Source of the DNA: Herbidospora solisilvae
Lineage (GTDB): Bacteria > Actinomycetota > Actinomycetes > Streptosporangiales > Streptosporangiaceae
Direction: 5' to 3'
DNA length: 64,000 nucleotides
Assembly: GCF_009901565.1 (NCBI RefSeq)
Contig: NZ_WXEW01000011.1
Location: forward strand, 124,001-188,000
The notes under the pieces were generated by a model. It searched no databases and had not been told where the DNA came from. It was given only the letters and a program-made list of their open reading frames with translations. Below are positions 52,180-58,947 of the stretch, one piece after another. The position numbers and the translations under genes are program-made. How positions within the stretch are numbered: position 1 is the first letter of the stretch; each line of letters opens with the position of its first letter.

Positions 52180-52643
52180 ATCTCACCCATCTCGACGAAT
52201 CGGGCCAGGCCCGCATGGTCGACGTGTCAGAAAAGCCCATCTCCGTCCGTACGTCCACCGCCTCCGGTCGTGTCCTGCTCTCCGAGGAGGCCGTGGCGAT
52301 CCTGAGGTCGGGAGACACCCCGAAGGGCGACGCGCTCGGCGTGGCCCGCATCGCCGGGATCATGGGCGCCAAGAAGACGCCCGACCTGATCCCGCTCTGC
52401 CACCCCATCGCCCTCCACGGAGTGAAGGTCTCCCTGGAGATCGTCGACGAGGGCGTGGAGATCACCGCCCGGGTGAAGACGGCCGACAAGACGGGCGTGG
52501 AGATGGAGGCCCTCACCGCCGTCACCGTGGCCGCCCTCGGCCTGATCGACATGATCAAGGCCGTCGACCCCGCCGCGGTCATCACCGACGTGCGGGTCGA
52601 GGAGAAGACCGGCGGCAAGACCGGCGACTGGCGGCGCTCATGA
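52176..52643 (+). CDS. moaC: Cyclic pyranopterin monophosphate synthase
   Basis: 155 residues from GTG. LTHLDESGQARMVDVSEKP is at the N-terminus, the active-site block is IPLCHPIALHGVKV, and the C-terminal VKTADKTGVEMEALTAV completes it. It converts the MoaA product to cyclic pyranopterin monophosphate. No moaA gene is in the window. It overlaps both neighbours by 4 nt. Confidence 0.97.
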   Translation: MNLTHLDESGQARMVDVSEKPISVRTSTASGRVLLSEEAVAILRSGDTPKGDALGVARIAGIMGAKKTPDLIPLCHPIALHGVKVSLEIVDEGVEITARVKTADKTGVEMEALTAVTVAALGLIDMIKAVDPAAVITDVRVEEKTGGKTGDWRRS

Positions 52644-53116
52644 TCCGCGCCCTGGTCATCACCGCGTCCAACCGCGCCGCCGAGGGGATGTACGACGACC
52701 GCTCGGGCCGCATCCTCCACGCCCTCCTGGAGGAGCACGGCTGCACGGTCGACGGCCCGGTGGTGGTCCGCGACGGTGAACCGGTGTATGAAGCGTTGGT
52801 GAAGGGCCTCGAGTCGGCATACCAGGTCATCGTCACCACCGGCGGCACCGGCCTCACCCCCACCGACCTGACCCCCGAGATGACCCGGCGTGTCCTCGAC
52901 CGCGAGATCCCGGGCATCGCCGAGGCGATCAGACAGGTCAACCGGGAGAAAGTGCCCACATCGGTGCTCTCGCGCGGCCTGGCCGGGCAGGCGGGCAGCA
53001 CCCTCGTCGTCAACCTGCCCGGATCGACCGGCGGAGTCCGCGACGGGATGGCGGTCCTGGGCCCCATCCTCGGCCACGTGGTCGACCAGATCCGCGGTGG
53101 TGACCATCGCGTCTGA
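52640..53116 (+). CDS. mog: Molybdopterin adenylyltransferase-type protein (MogA/MoaB)
   Basis: 158 residues. The MoCF-binding motif VTTGGTGLTPTDLTPE occurs at about 70-85, with VNLPGSTGGVRDG near the C-terminus. It adenylylates molybdopterin before molybdate insertion by MoeA. The ATGA overlap with moaC places it in the same translation unit. Confidence 0.94.
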   Translation: MIRALVITASNRAAEGMYDDRSGRILHALLEEHGCTVDGPVVVRDGEPVYEALVKGLESAYQVIVTTGGTGLTPTDLTPEMTRRVLDREIPGIAEAIRQVNREKVPTSVLSRGLAGQAGSTLVVNLPGSTGGVRDGMAVLGPILGHVVDQIRGGDHRV

Positions 53117-53152
53117 TGGCGCGATTCGGTGAACAAGAGGGATGATTGACAA

Positions 53153-53791
53153 GTGGATCGACTTCGCGGCTGGCCCGCGACCCTGGCGGAAGGCCCCGTA
53201 GGTCTCCGGCCGCTGCGGCTCCGCGACGTGCGCGTCTGGCGGGAGACCCGCCTGCGCAACGCCGACTGGCTGCGCCCCTGGGAACCCAGCAACCCCGAGA
53301 CGCCCCTGTTCCGCACCGGCCTCAGCCCCTACGTCTCCATGGTCGGCACCCTCCGCCGCGAGGCCCGGCAGGGTCTGGCCCTGCCGTGGGTCGTGACGTA
53401 CAACGGCGCCTTCGCGGGCCAGCTCACCGTCGGCGCGATCGTCTGGGGCTCGGCCCGCTCGGCCCAGGTCGGCTACTGGGTCGACGGCGCGCTGGCCGGC
53501 AAGGGCATCATCCCCACGGCCCTGGCCATGGCCGTCGACCACTGCTTCTTCACCACCGGCCTCCACCGCCTGGAGGCCAACATCCGCCCCGAGAACCACG
53601 CCAGCCGCAGAGTCGTCGAAAAACTCGGCTTCCGCGAGGAGGGCGTACGCCGAAGGCAACTCCACATCGACGGAGCGTGGCGAGACCACATCTGCTATGC
53701 CCTGACCGTGGAAGACGTGCCCAGAGGCCTGCTCGTCCAGTGGCGCCGGGCCCGAGACTCATCGGCAGCACGTCACGGCGAGTCCCCGTAG
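53153..53791 (+). CDS. GNAT acetyltransferase, RimJ/RimL-like
   Basis: 212 residues. The RimJ/L pattern has VGLRPLRLRDVRVWRETRL in short, a GQLTVGAIVW strand, the acetyl-CoA loop VDGALAGKGIIPTAL, LEANIRPENHASRRVVEKLGF and the closing ALTVEDVP. It probably acetylates a protein N-terminus or an antibiotic-like amine. It is a fixed neighbour of glp and sepX in many actinobacteria. The basic N-terminal 20 residues extend the fold. Confidence 0.92.
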   Translation: MDRLRGWPATLAEGPVGLRPLRLRDVRVWRETRLRNADWLRPWEPSNPETPLFRTGLSPYVSMVGTLRREARQGLALPWVVTYNGAFAGQLTVGAIVWGSARSAQVGYWVDGALAGKGIIPTALAMAVDHCFFTTGLHRLEANIRPENHASRRVVEKLGFREEGVRRRQLHIDGAWRDHICYALTVEDVPRGLLVQWRRARDSSAARHGESP

Positions 53792-53913
53792 GCGACAACA
53801 GCTTCGACGATCTCGCGACACACCGGACCGAATGCTCGTCAATCAGTGACACGCCGCCTTACGGTGCGTGACGTGAGCATGCAGGCGGGCCGAGTCCGGG
53901 AGGAGAGCAGCCG

Positions 53914-54495
53914 ATGAGCAGCGTCCTCCTTTATCTCGCCATCGTCGCAATGTGGCTCGGCGTCCTCGTCCCGATGTGGCTACGCCGCGACCGCTATGTC
54001 CTAATGGATGAAGACAAGGACAACACCGAGGGCGACACCTTGATCGAAACCCCCGATCAAGCCACCCCCTCGCCCGCGACGTCGGAAGAGGAGGCATCGG
54101 TGCCCGAACCCGCCGCCGCCTCCGACCCTCAGTTCGCGACCAACCGCCGCCGGGCCCGCATCCGGGTCCGCCGGCGCCGCACCCTGCTGTGGTGCGTGGC
54201 CATGGTCCTGGTCTCCTCGATCGCGGCCTTCCTCGGCGTGGTGCCGTGGTGGGGCGTGGCACCGGCCGCACTCCTGCTCGGGCTGTACGTGACGCTGCTG
54301 CGGGTGGCCTCCAAGCTGGAGCACGAGCAGCAGGACCTGGCGGCCCGGGTGCGGGCCGACCGGCTCCGGCGGGCTCGGGCCGAAGCGCGACGGGCGGCCG
54401 CGGCGGCGATCGAGGCCGAGATCATCGAACTGGAGAAGAAGCGCGGCGGCGTGTTCGACCAGTACGCGGATCACCGGCGAGCGGTGGGGGACTAG
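53914..54495 (+). CDS. SepX/GLPR-like division membrane protein
   Basis: 193 residues. The N-terminal helix SSVLLYLAIVAMWLGVLVPMWLRRD opens the protein: it is a membrane segment ending in Arg-Arg-Asp, typical of actinobacterial SepX/GLPR proteins. An acidic, Pro/Ser-rich linker (about 35-75), a basic stretch (NRRRARIRVRRRR), and two more helices (TLLWCVAMVLVSSIAAFLGVV, APAALLLGLYVTLLRVA) follow. A coiled coil rich in Ala/Arg/Glu forms the C-terminus. GLPR is the membrane receptor of MoeA-like Glp in corynebacteria, and SepX stabilises FtsZ in Streptomyces; gene order here agrees. The identity is inferred from layout and context. Confidence 0.7.
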   Translation: MSSVLLYLAIVAMWLGVLVPMWLRRDRYVLMDEDKDNTEGDTLIETPDQATPSPATSEEEASVPEPAAASDPQFATNRRRARIRVRRRRTLLWCVAMVLVSSIAAFLGVVPWWGVAPAALLLGLYVTLLRVASKLEHEQQDLAARVRADRLRRARAEARRAAAAAIEAEIIELEKKRGGVFDQYADHRRAVGD

Positions 54496-54548
54496 CGCGC
54501 GGATGGCGCGAAGGGGTGCTGGAGTTTGGTAGCCTAGATCTCGTTCAC

Positions 54549-54622
54549 GGGGCTATAGCGCAGTCCGGTAGCGCACTTCGTTCGCATCGAAGGGGTCTGG
54601 GGTTCAAATCCCCATAGCTCCA
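54549..54622 (+). tRNA. tRNA-Ala (anticodon CGC)
   Basis: 74 nt. The acceptor stem GGGGCTA/TAGCTCC has the G3-T70 pair that marks tRNA-Ala. The anticodon stem cttcg/cgaag holds loop ttCGCat. The T arm is tggggttcaaatcccca and the discriminator A. CCA is not encoded. It reads GCG codons. Confidence 0.96.
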
Positions 54623-54629
54623 CTCTCGG

Positions 54630-54676
54630 AACGGCCCGTGGTTGACGCCCCTTCGGGGCGGCTGCCACGGGCCGTT
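54630..54676 (+). terminator. Strong terminator after tRNA-Ala
   Basis: An outer 12-bp stem (aacggcccgtgg, ccacgggccgtt) encloses an inner gcccc-ttc-ggggc hairpin. It is followed by cctcgttta. It begins 8 nt after the tRNA. Confidence 0.85.
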
Positions 54677-54837
54677 CCTCGTTTACCCCGGGGGGCGACC
54701 CCCGGACCCCCGATACGAGAGGGCTTCGCCGCCTCGCGCTCCTCCTGGTCCGCTGTCGCGTCCCCTGCGTCGCTACGCTCCGGGGTCGCTGCCGCTCCCT
54801 GGCGAAGGGCTCCGCCCCTCGCGCTCCCTGGACAGGC

Positions 54838-54873
54838 CTCGCTTCGCTCGGATCGAGCTCGCTTCGCTCGGAT
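54838..54873. repeat. Two direct 16-mers, REP-like
   Basis: ctcgcttcgctcggat occurs at 54838-54853 and again at 54858-54873, 20 nt apart. The surrounding 54700-54840 has related gcttcg/ctcgcgctcc strings. It resembles the short repetitive elements scattered in actinomycete intergenic DNA. Frames through it are not credible genes. Confidence 0.6.
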
Positions 54874-54925
54874 GATGAGTTCCACGAGCTGCGCCGGAAG
54901 GACGGGCTGACATGCCGGCGGGGCG

Positions 54926-54987
54926 CCCCTCCCTGTTCAAGCTGCCCTTTTGAATGCAGGGGCCAAAGTTGCTTGAACAGGGAGGGG
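54926..54987. repeat. 17-bp perfect inverted repeat
   Basis: cccctccctgttcaagc (54926-54942) and gcttgaacagggagggg (54971-54987) enclose 28 nt. The arms are long and perfect, and no gene ends nearby, so this is more than a normal terminator. The region 54677-55238 contains no supported gene; the rest of it is GC-rich with several short ggga/tccc repeats. Confidence 0.65.
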
Positions 54988-55238
54988 GTGTGGGGTCCCT
55001 CGTGGGAGGCCCCGGGGAGGGGGTGCGGGGTTCTCGGCGCGGAAAACGAGGGGTAGCTGCGGGACCCCTACGGAGCCGCCGTTTCGGCTGGCGTAGGCCG
55101 TTGTGGGAGTCCCACGTGGGACCCCTACGGGCACCGACCACCTGGGGGACCCCCACGGGGGCCAGGCCCTGCGTGAGGTCGAAAACGGACACGCGAAAGG
55201 CAAGATCGTCATTACCGCGTGAACCTATAGTGGGACGT

Positions 55239-55640
55239 ATGCCGTTATGGGGGAGACGCCTGCTGGTCGCCCTGGCGATCTACGCCGCCGCGATCGGTTG
55301 TTACCTCTGGTCGCCGTACGGTGACTTCTTCGACGACGGGGTGTTGATCGTGCTGGCGCCACTCGTGCTCGGCATGATCCTCGGCGCCGCCGCGCGACTG
55401 CCGAACTGGTGGCCCGTCGGGTGGGCGGCGTTCCCCGCCGGCGCCTTCCTGCTGTTCGGCCTGTGGGGCTGGCTGGAAATCCTCGGCATCGGGTTCCTCC
55501 CGGCGCCCATCATGATCGCCGTTCCGGCGGCCGGTTACGCGACCCTGTCGTGGCTCGCCTCACCCGGGTTCGCCTGGCCGAAAGTCGGCGCGGGCGTGCT
55601 CGCCCTCGCCACGATCGTGCCGGTCTTCCTGAACGCCTAA
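55239..55640 (+). CDS. Small four-helix membrane protein
   Basis: 133 residues. Four hydrophobic segments: VALAIYAAAIGCYLW, VLIVLAPLVLGMILGAAA, WAAFPAGAFLLFGLWGWLEIL and APIMIAVPAAGYATL, then a short tail. No family recognised. The ATG at 55239 has only GGGAC upstream. A ctatag box about 12 nt before it suggests transcription with almost no leader. The frame is open for 285 nt upstream but is low-complexity there. Confidence 0.65.
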   Translation: MPLWGRRLLVALAIYAAAIGCYLWSPYGDFFDDGVLIVLAPLVLGMILGAAARLPNWWPVGWAAFPAGAFLLFGLWGWLEILGIGFLPAPIMIAVPAAGYATLSWLASPGFAWPKVGAGVLALATIVPVFLNA

Positions 55641-55656
55641 CCGAAGATCAGCGTGG

Positions 55657-56161
55657 TCAGCGCCGCTGCCGAGGCGAGCTCGGCGTAGGAACCAGCCGTT
55701 CCAGCCGTTCGCGCAGCACCTCCCAGTCGGGCCAGCTCCTCGGTCACCGCGCGGCCAGCTCCGCGCGCGCCTCCGGCACATGCCGCTCGACGAGACTCGC
55801 GAGCTCATTGATCTGTACGGCTTTCGCCTGCGCTCCGGCCTGCTCTATGGGCGGAGCCGATTGAACGGGCCGGCCCCCCACACCCGCCTGTGGGCACGGT
55901 GGAAACGTATCCGCGACAGGGGCCGCGAGCTCAAGGCGAAGCGTGCGGAGATTGGGACTCATCGGTTGCCAGCTTCTCGTCTATGAGCAGGAGAGCACCG
56001 AGGGCGTCCTCTTGGTCGTATCGATTCTCCACCTGAGGCAGGTAGCGATCGAGGTAGGCGGACAGGACCGTCGCATCCTCGTCCTCGCCGAAGCGGGCGG
56101 GAGCGGCACACGCAGACGGCAAGCCTGCCTGGTGTGCCACTCCTCGTCCATCACGCGTCAT
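55657..56161 (-). pseudogene. Decayed gene, DUF6000-like fragment
   Basis: Two broken pieces on the minus strand. The 5' piece (about 56161-55931) contains ARFGEDEDATVLSAYLDRYLP and YDQEDALGALLLIDEKL, matching the C-terminal part of DUF6000 proteins, but has no proper N-terminus. The 3' piece (55962-55744) is in another frame and ends LVERHVPEARAELAAR. A TGA at 55744 interrupts it, but protein-like sequence (WPDWEVLRERLERLV) continues in the same frame to a stop at 55657. It is either one gene with frameshift and stop mutations or two fused remnants. Confidence 0.6.
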
Positions 56162-56471
56162 TCGGTACGTGACCGTCTGAGGCGAAGGAGTTCTACTCGT
56201 TTCCTTCCGAGATCAGGCGCCACGAAGTTCACGACGTCCGCGACTGTCGCCCGACGTCGGGAAGGCGGACAGCGAGACAGACTTTGCTTCGTACTGGGAA
56301 ACGATCACACGTTCGGGGCGGATCGTTCGGCCTCGACGCTCACGCCGGGCAAGCCACGAACGAGCGGCGAAGAGTCCGTGAGGCATATCAGGGACAGTAG
56401 GACGATCACTTCACGCGCACTGCAGATGGCGGATTTCCCGCGGTTGAGTGATCAGGTGGCGGCTGTGACGC
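56162..56471. other. Gene-free stretch
   Basis: About 310 nt between the decayed gene and the YxiG-like gene. I see no supported frame, terminator or repeat. It may contain the rest of the decayed gene in unrecognisable form. Confidence 0.4.
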
Positions 56472-56957
56472 CTATCGAATTGGAAACATGTGGTCCTGTC
56501 CGTGCTCTTCAGAGGGGAGTTCTTCGATCCGGAGGTCGGAGAAGATCAAGGTCAGATCGTGGGCGTTGGTCTGGATCCGGACCTCGTGGAAGTCGATGCC
56601 GACAGCTGCGGCCCAGTTCCGGGCAGTCGGCGAGTCAGTGACGACCGTGGCTCCGGGATAGAGCAGTTGCCATTGAACGCCCCAGACGTATCCGTCGAGG
56701 TCGACGCCGGTTGGGTAGGTGATGAGCCGGTCGTCCTGGGACTTGCGCCATATTTCGGCCGGCACGGTTGTGGTGCAGTCGGCCTGCACACAGAAGCGGA
56801 ACAGATAGCGCAGCGTCGCCGGCGCGATCCCGCTTCGCGGATCGGCGGTCGTGTGGATCACTAGTTGGTAGTCGCGCATGTACGTCGTGAAGCCGTGGCT
56901 GAGCAAGGCTTGGTCGAAGACATCGTCCAGAGCCTGCTGTAACCGCACCGGATCCAT
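56472..56957 (-). CDS. YxiG-like domain protein
   Basis: 161 residues, soluble. DDVFDQALLSHGFTTYMRDY at the N-terminus, then QLVIHTTADPRSGIAPATLRY and FRFCVQADCTTTVPAEIW, match the actinobacterial YxiG-like domain as I recall it. The C-terminus has beta strands (VQWQLLYPGATVVTDS, FHEVRIQTNAHDLTLIF). Bacillus YxiG-type proteins are linked to polymorphic toxin (wapA/yxi) loci as possible immunity proteins, but no toxin is seen here. About 245 nt upstream (56958-57202) hold nothing I can support. Confidence 0.6.
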   Translation of the reverse strand: MDPVRLQQALDDVFDQALLSHGFTTYMRDYQLVIHTTADPRSGIAPATLRYLFRFCVQADCTTTVPAEIWRKSQDDRLITYPTGVDLDGYVWGVQWQLLYPGATVVTDSPTARNWAAAVGIDFHEVRIQTNAHDLTLIFSDLRIEELPSEEHGQDHMFPIR

Positions 56958-57202
56958 GGACGCAGTTCTACCGCCAATACGATCTGCGGTTGTGGCGGCT
57001 GGTGTTATTCGGCCGTGGCCTTGTCGGCGCAGCCGCGGAAGGCTACGTCACGGTCGTAGTCGCGCTGGTATGGCCAGGAGATGGCGATCCGCGCTGCGGC
57101 CCCACTGATGAGCCGCCACCCGCAGCGCGTCAGAAGCGAAGGTGGGCGACGCTGAGGTCCAGTCGTGCTGCGGAACTCCTGCACCGAACGGCCCGCGGGC
57201 CC

Positions 57203-58036
57203 TCAGCGAAAGGCTTCCAAGTTGCGATTCGCCCAGTCGGCGAAGGTGGCCGGTGCGCGGCCGAGAATCTTCTCGACGTCGGGACTGATCTGCTGTTCGC
57301 GGACGGTGGGCGTGCCGAGGATGTCGAGAGTGGTCTCCGCCACCTGGGCGGGCATGAACGTCGACATCTGGGCGTGGGCCTCCTCCCTCGTCTGCTCTCT
57401 GAAGGTGACAGGCTCACCGATCGCAGCCCCGATGGCGGCCGCCCGCTGGCGTGGTGTCGTCAATGCGGGGCCGGTCAGGTCGTAGATCGCCTTCTCGTGT
57501 CCTGCCTGCGTCAGGGTGGCGGCGGCCACTGCGGCGATGTCGTCGGGGTCGACGACCGGGAGGCCGACGTCCCCGAACGGTGCGGCGATCGTGCGGGACG
57601 CCCTCACCGATGGCGCCCACGCGAAGGCGTTGGAGGCGAAGCCGCCCGGCCGCAGGAAGGTCCAGTCCGTACCGGACGCCATGACGGCCTGTTCGAAGGC
57701 CGCGAGTGCCTGTCCGTGTGACGGGGAGTCCGGGCGGGTGGCCACTCCCTGAGAGGAGAGGAGGACGATCCTGCCGTAATCCGCGAATGGGGCCACCACC
57801 TGAGTGGGATCTCCAGCCATCATCAGGTCTCCTCCGATCAGCAGGAAGACCGCGTCTGCCTCGACGGGCAGTTCGCCTGACGGCCGAGACAGGTCGGCGG
57901 CGAGCGGGTGGACCCCCGGCGGCACGTCTGCATCGGTGATGCGGCGCGCTACGGCGGTCACCTCCTGGCCCTCCTCGATGAGCGTCCGGACCAGCGTGCG
58001 TCCGACGTTTCCCGTGGCACCCGTGACAACGATCAC
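57203..58036 (-). CDS. NmrA-like NAD(P)-binding oxidoreductase
   Basis: 277 residues from GTG, with TTAAAGGAGAG upstream deciding the start; the open frame begins 17 codons earlier. The Rossmann motif is VTGATGNVGRTLV. The rest (VTAVARRITDADVPPG, VFLLIGGDLM, VLLSSQGVATRP, WTFLRPGGFASNAF) matches the NmrA/QOR2 type. It is divergent from a TetR regulator with two palindromic sites in the spacer, an arrangement typical of a repressor controlling a redox or quinone-detoxifying enzyme. Confidence 0.92.
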   Translation of the reverse strand: MIVVTGATGNVGRTLVRTLIEEGQEVTAVARRITDADVPPGVHPLAADLSRPSGELPVEADAVFLLIGGDLMMAGDPTQVVAPFADYGRIVLLSSQGVATRPDSPSHGQALAAFEQAVMASGTDWTFLRPGGFASNAFAWAPSVRASRTIAAPFGDVGLPVVDPDDIAAVAAATLTQAGHEKAIYDLTGPALTTPRQRAAAIGAAIGEPVTFREQTREEAHAQMSTFMPAQVAETTLDILGTPTVREQQISPDVEKILGRAPATFADWANRNLEAFR

Positions 58037-58052
58037 GTCACTCTCCTTTAAG

Positions 58053-58121
58053 TTAGTTAGCTGACTTACTAAGAAGAAACGTAGCACGGGTCAGGGTCAT
58101 ATAGTTAGTCAGGTGACTGAC
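58053..58121. promoter_or_regulatory. Two palindromic operators between NmrA-type and TetR genes
   Basis: Site 1 ttagttagctgacttactaa (58053-58072) and site 2 gttagtcaggtgactgac (58104-58121) are both imperfect palindromes built on TTAGT/GTCAG half-sites. Site 1 covers the leader of the NmrA-type gene, and site 2 overlaps the TetR start codon. The likely ligand is the adjacent TetR protein. Confidence 0.65.
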
Positions 58122-58709
58122 TTGAAGGAATCCGCCCGCGTCCGGACGGCCGGCGCCAAGCGCCAGCGGCTGATGAGAGCGGCGGCCGAGGTCATGCACC
58201 GGCAAGGCGCCGAGCGCACCACTATCGCCGACATCGCGCGGGCGGCCGATGTGCCCGTCGGCAACGTCTACTACTACTTCAAGACGAAGGACGAGCTTGT
58301 CGCCGCCGCGCTCTCCGAGCACGCACGGCAGCTCGACCTGCTCACCGCCGACCTCGACCGGCTCCCCGACCCCCGTGAACGCCTCAAAGGCCTGATCGCC
58401 GCCTGGGTGGGCCAGCGTGACCTCGCCGCCCGCTACGGATGCCCGACCGGCACGCTCGCCGTCGAGCTGGACAAAGGCGAGGAAGGCGGCCTGGACGTCG
58501 AAGCGGGCAAGGTCATCCAGCTGCTGCTGACCTGGGCCGAGCATCAGTTCCGCGAGCTGGGCCAGCCGGACCCCGACGGCTTGGCCCTCACCCTCGTGGG
58601 CGCCTACCAGGGCATGTCCCTGCTGGCCAACGCCTTGCGGGACCCCGGGATCATGGAACGCGAGGGCGCTCGCCTGCTCGCCTGGATCGACTCCCTACAG
58701 GTCGCCTGA
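58113..58709 (+). CDS. TetR-family transcriptional regulator
   Basis: 198 residues from GTG. N-terminal HTH: ERTTIADIARAADVPVGNVYYYFKTKDE, in short IARAADVPVGNVYYYF. The C-terminal ligand domain starts about residue 85 (LIAAWVGQRDLAARYGCPTGTL), close to the TetR_C LmrA/YxaF-like group that senses flavonoids or drugs. It autoregulates, and represses the divergent NmrA-type gene, by the operators above; this is inferred from layout. Confidence 0.93.
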   Translation: MTDLKESARVRTAGAKRQRLMRAAAEVMHRQGAERTTIADIARAADVPVGNVYYYFKTKDELVAAALSEHARQLDLLTADLDRLPDPRERLKGLIAAWVGQRDLAARYGCPTGTLAVELDKGEEGGLDVEAGKVIQLLLTWAEHQFRELGQPDPDGLALTLVGAYQGMSLLANALRDPGIMEREGARLLAWIDSLQVA

Positions 58710-58762
58710 GACGCACAAGCGGCCATCCCATGACCCGTAGCGGGAGCCAAGTGGGGAGCCAC

Positions 58763-58947
58763 GGCATGCCGCTCGCCGGGTCATCTCGCGAACGCGCGGT
58801 CACCGCATCCGAAAAACCGGTACCCGCAGACGAAAGGGCAGCAATGCCCCCGAGAGTCAGGGCATGCCGCTTACCAGGTCATCTCGCGAACCCGGTCACC
58901 GCATCCGGAACACCGGACCTCGCGGACGAAAAGGCAGCGAGGCCCCC
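58763..58947. repeat. Two-copy 98-bp-period tandem duplication at the end of the VWA gene
   Basis: A unit beginning ggcatgccgc (58763 and 58861) with gggtcatctcgcgaac, ggtcaccgcatccg and gacgaaa-ggcagc blocks occurs twice, at a period of 98 bp with about 85% identity. The second copy contains the last codons and stop of the VWA gene; the first is outside it. A past slippage event copied the gene end, or the gene has been shortened or lengthened by it. Confidence 0.7.

Noticed and set aside
54638-54910. Plus-strand frames of 77-90 codons after tRNA-Ala
   Set aside because: They run through the terminator hairpin and REP-like repeats and have repeat-derived composition and no ribosome binding site.
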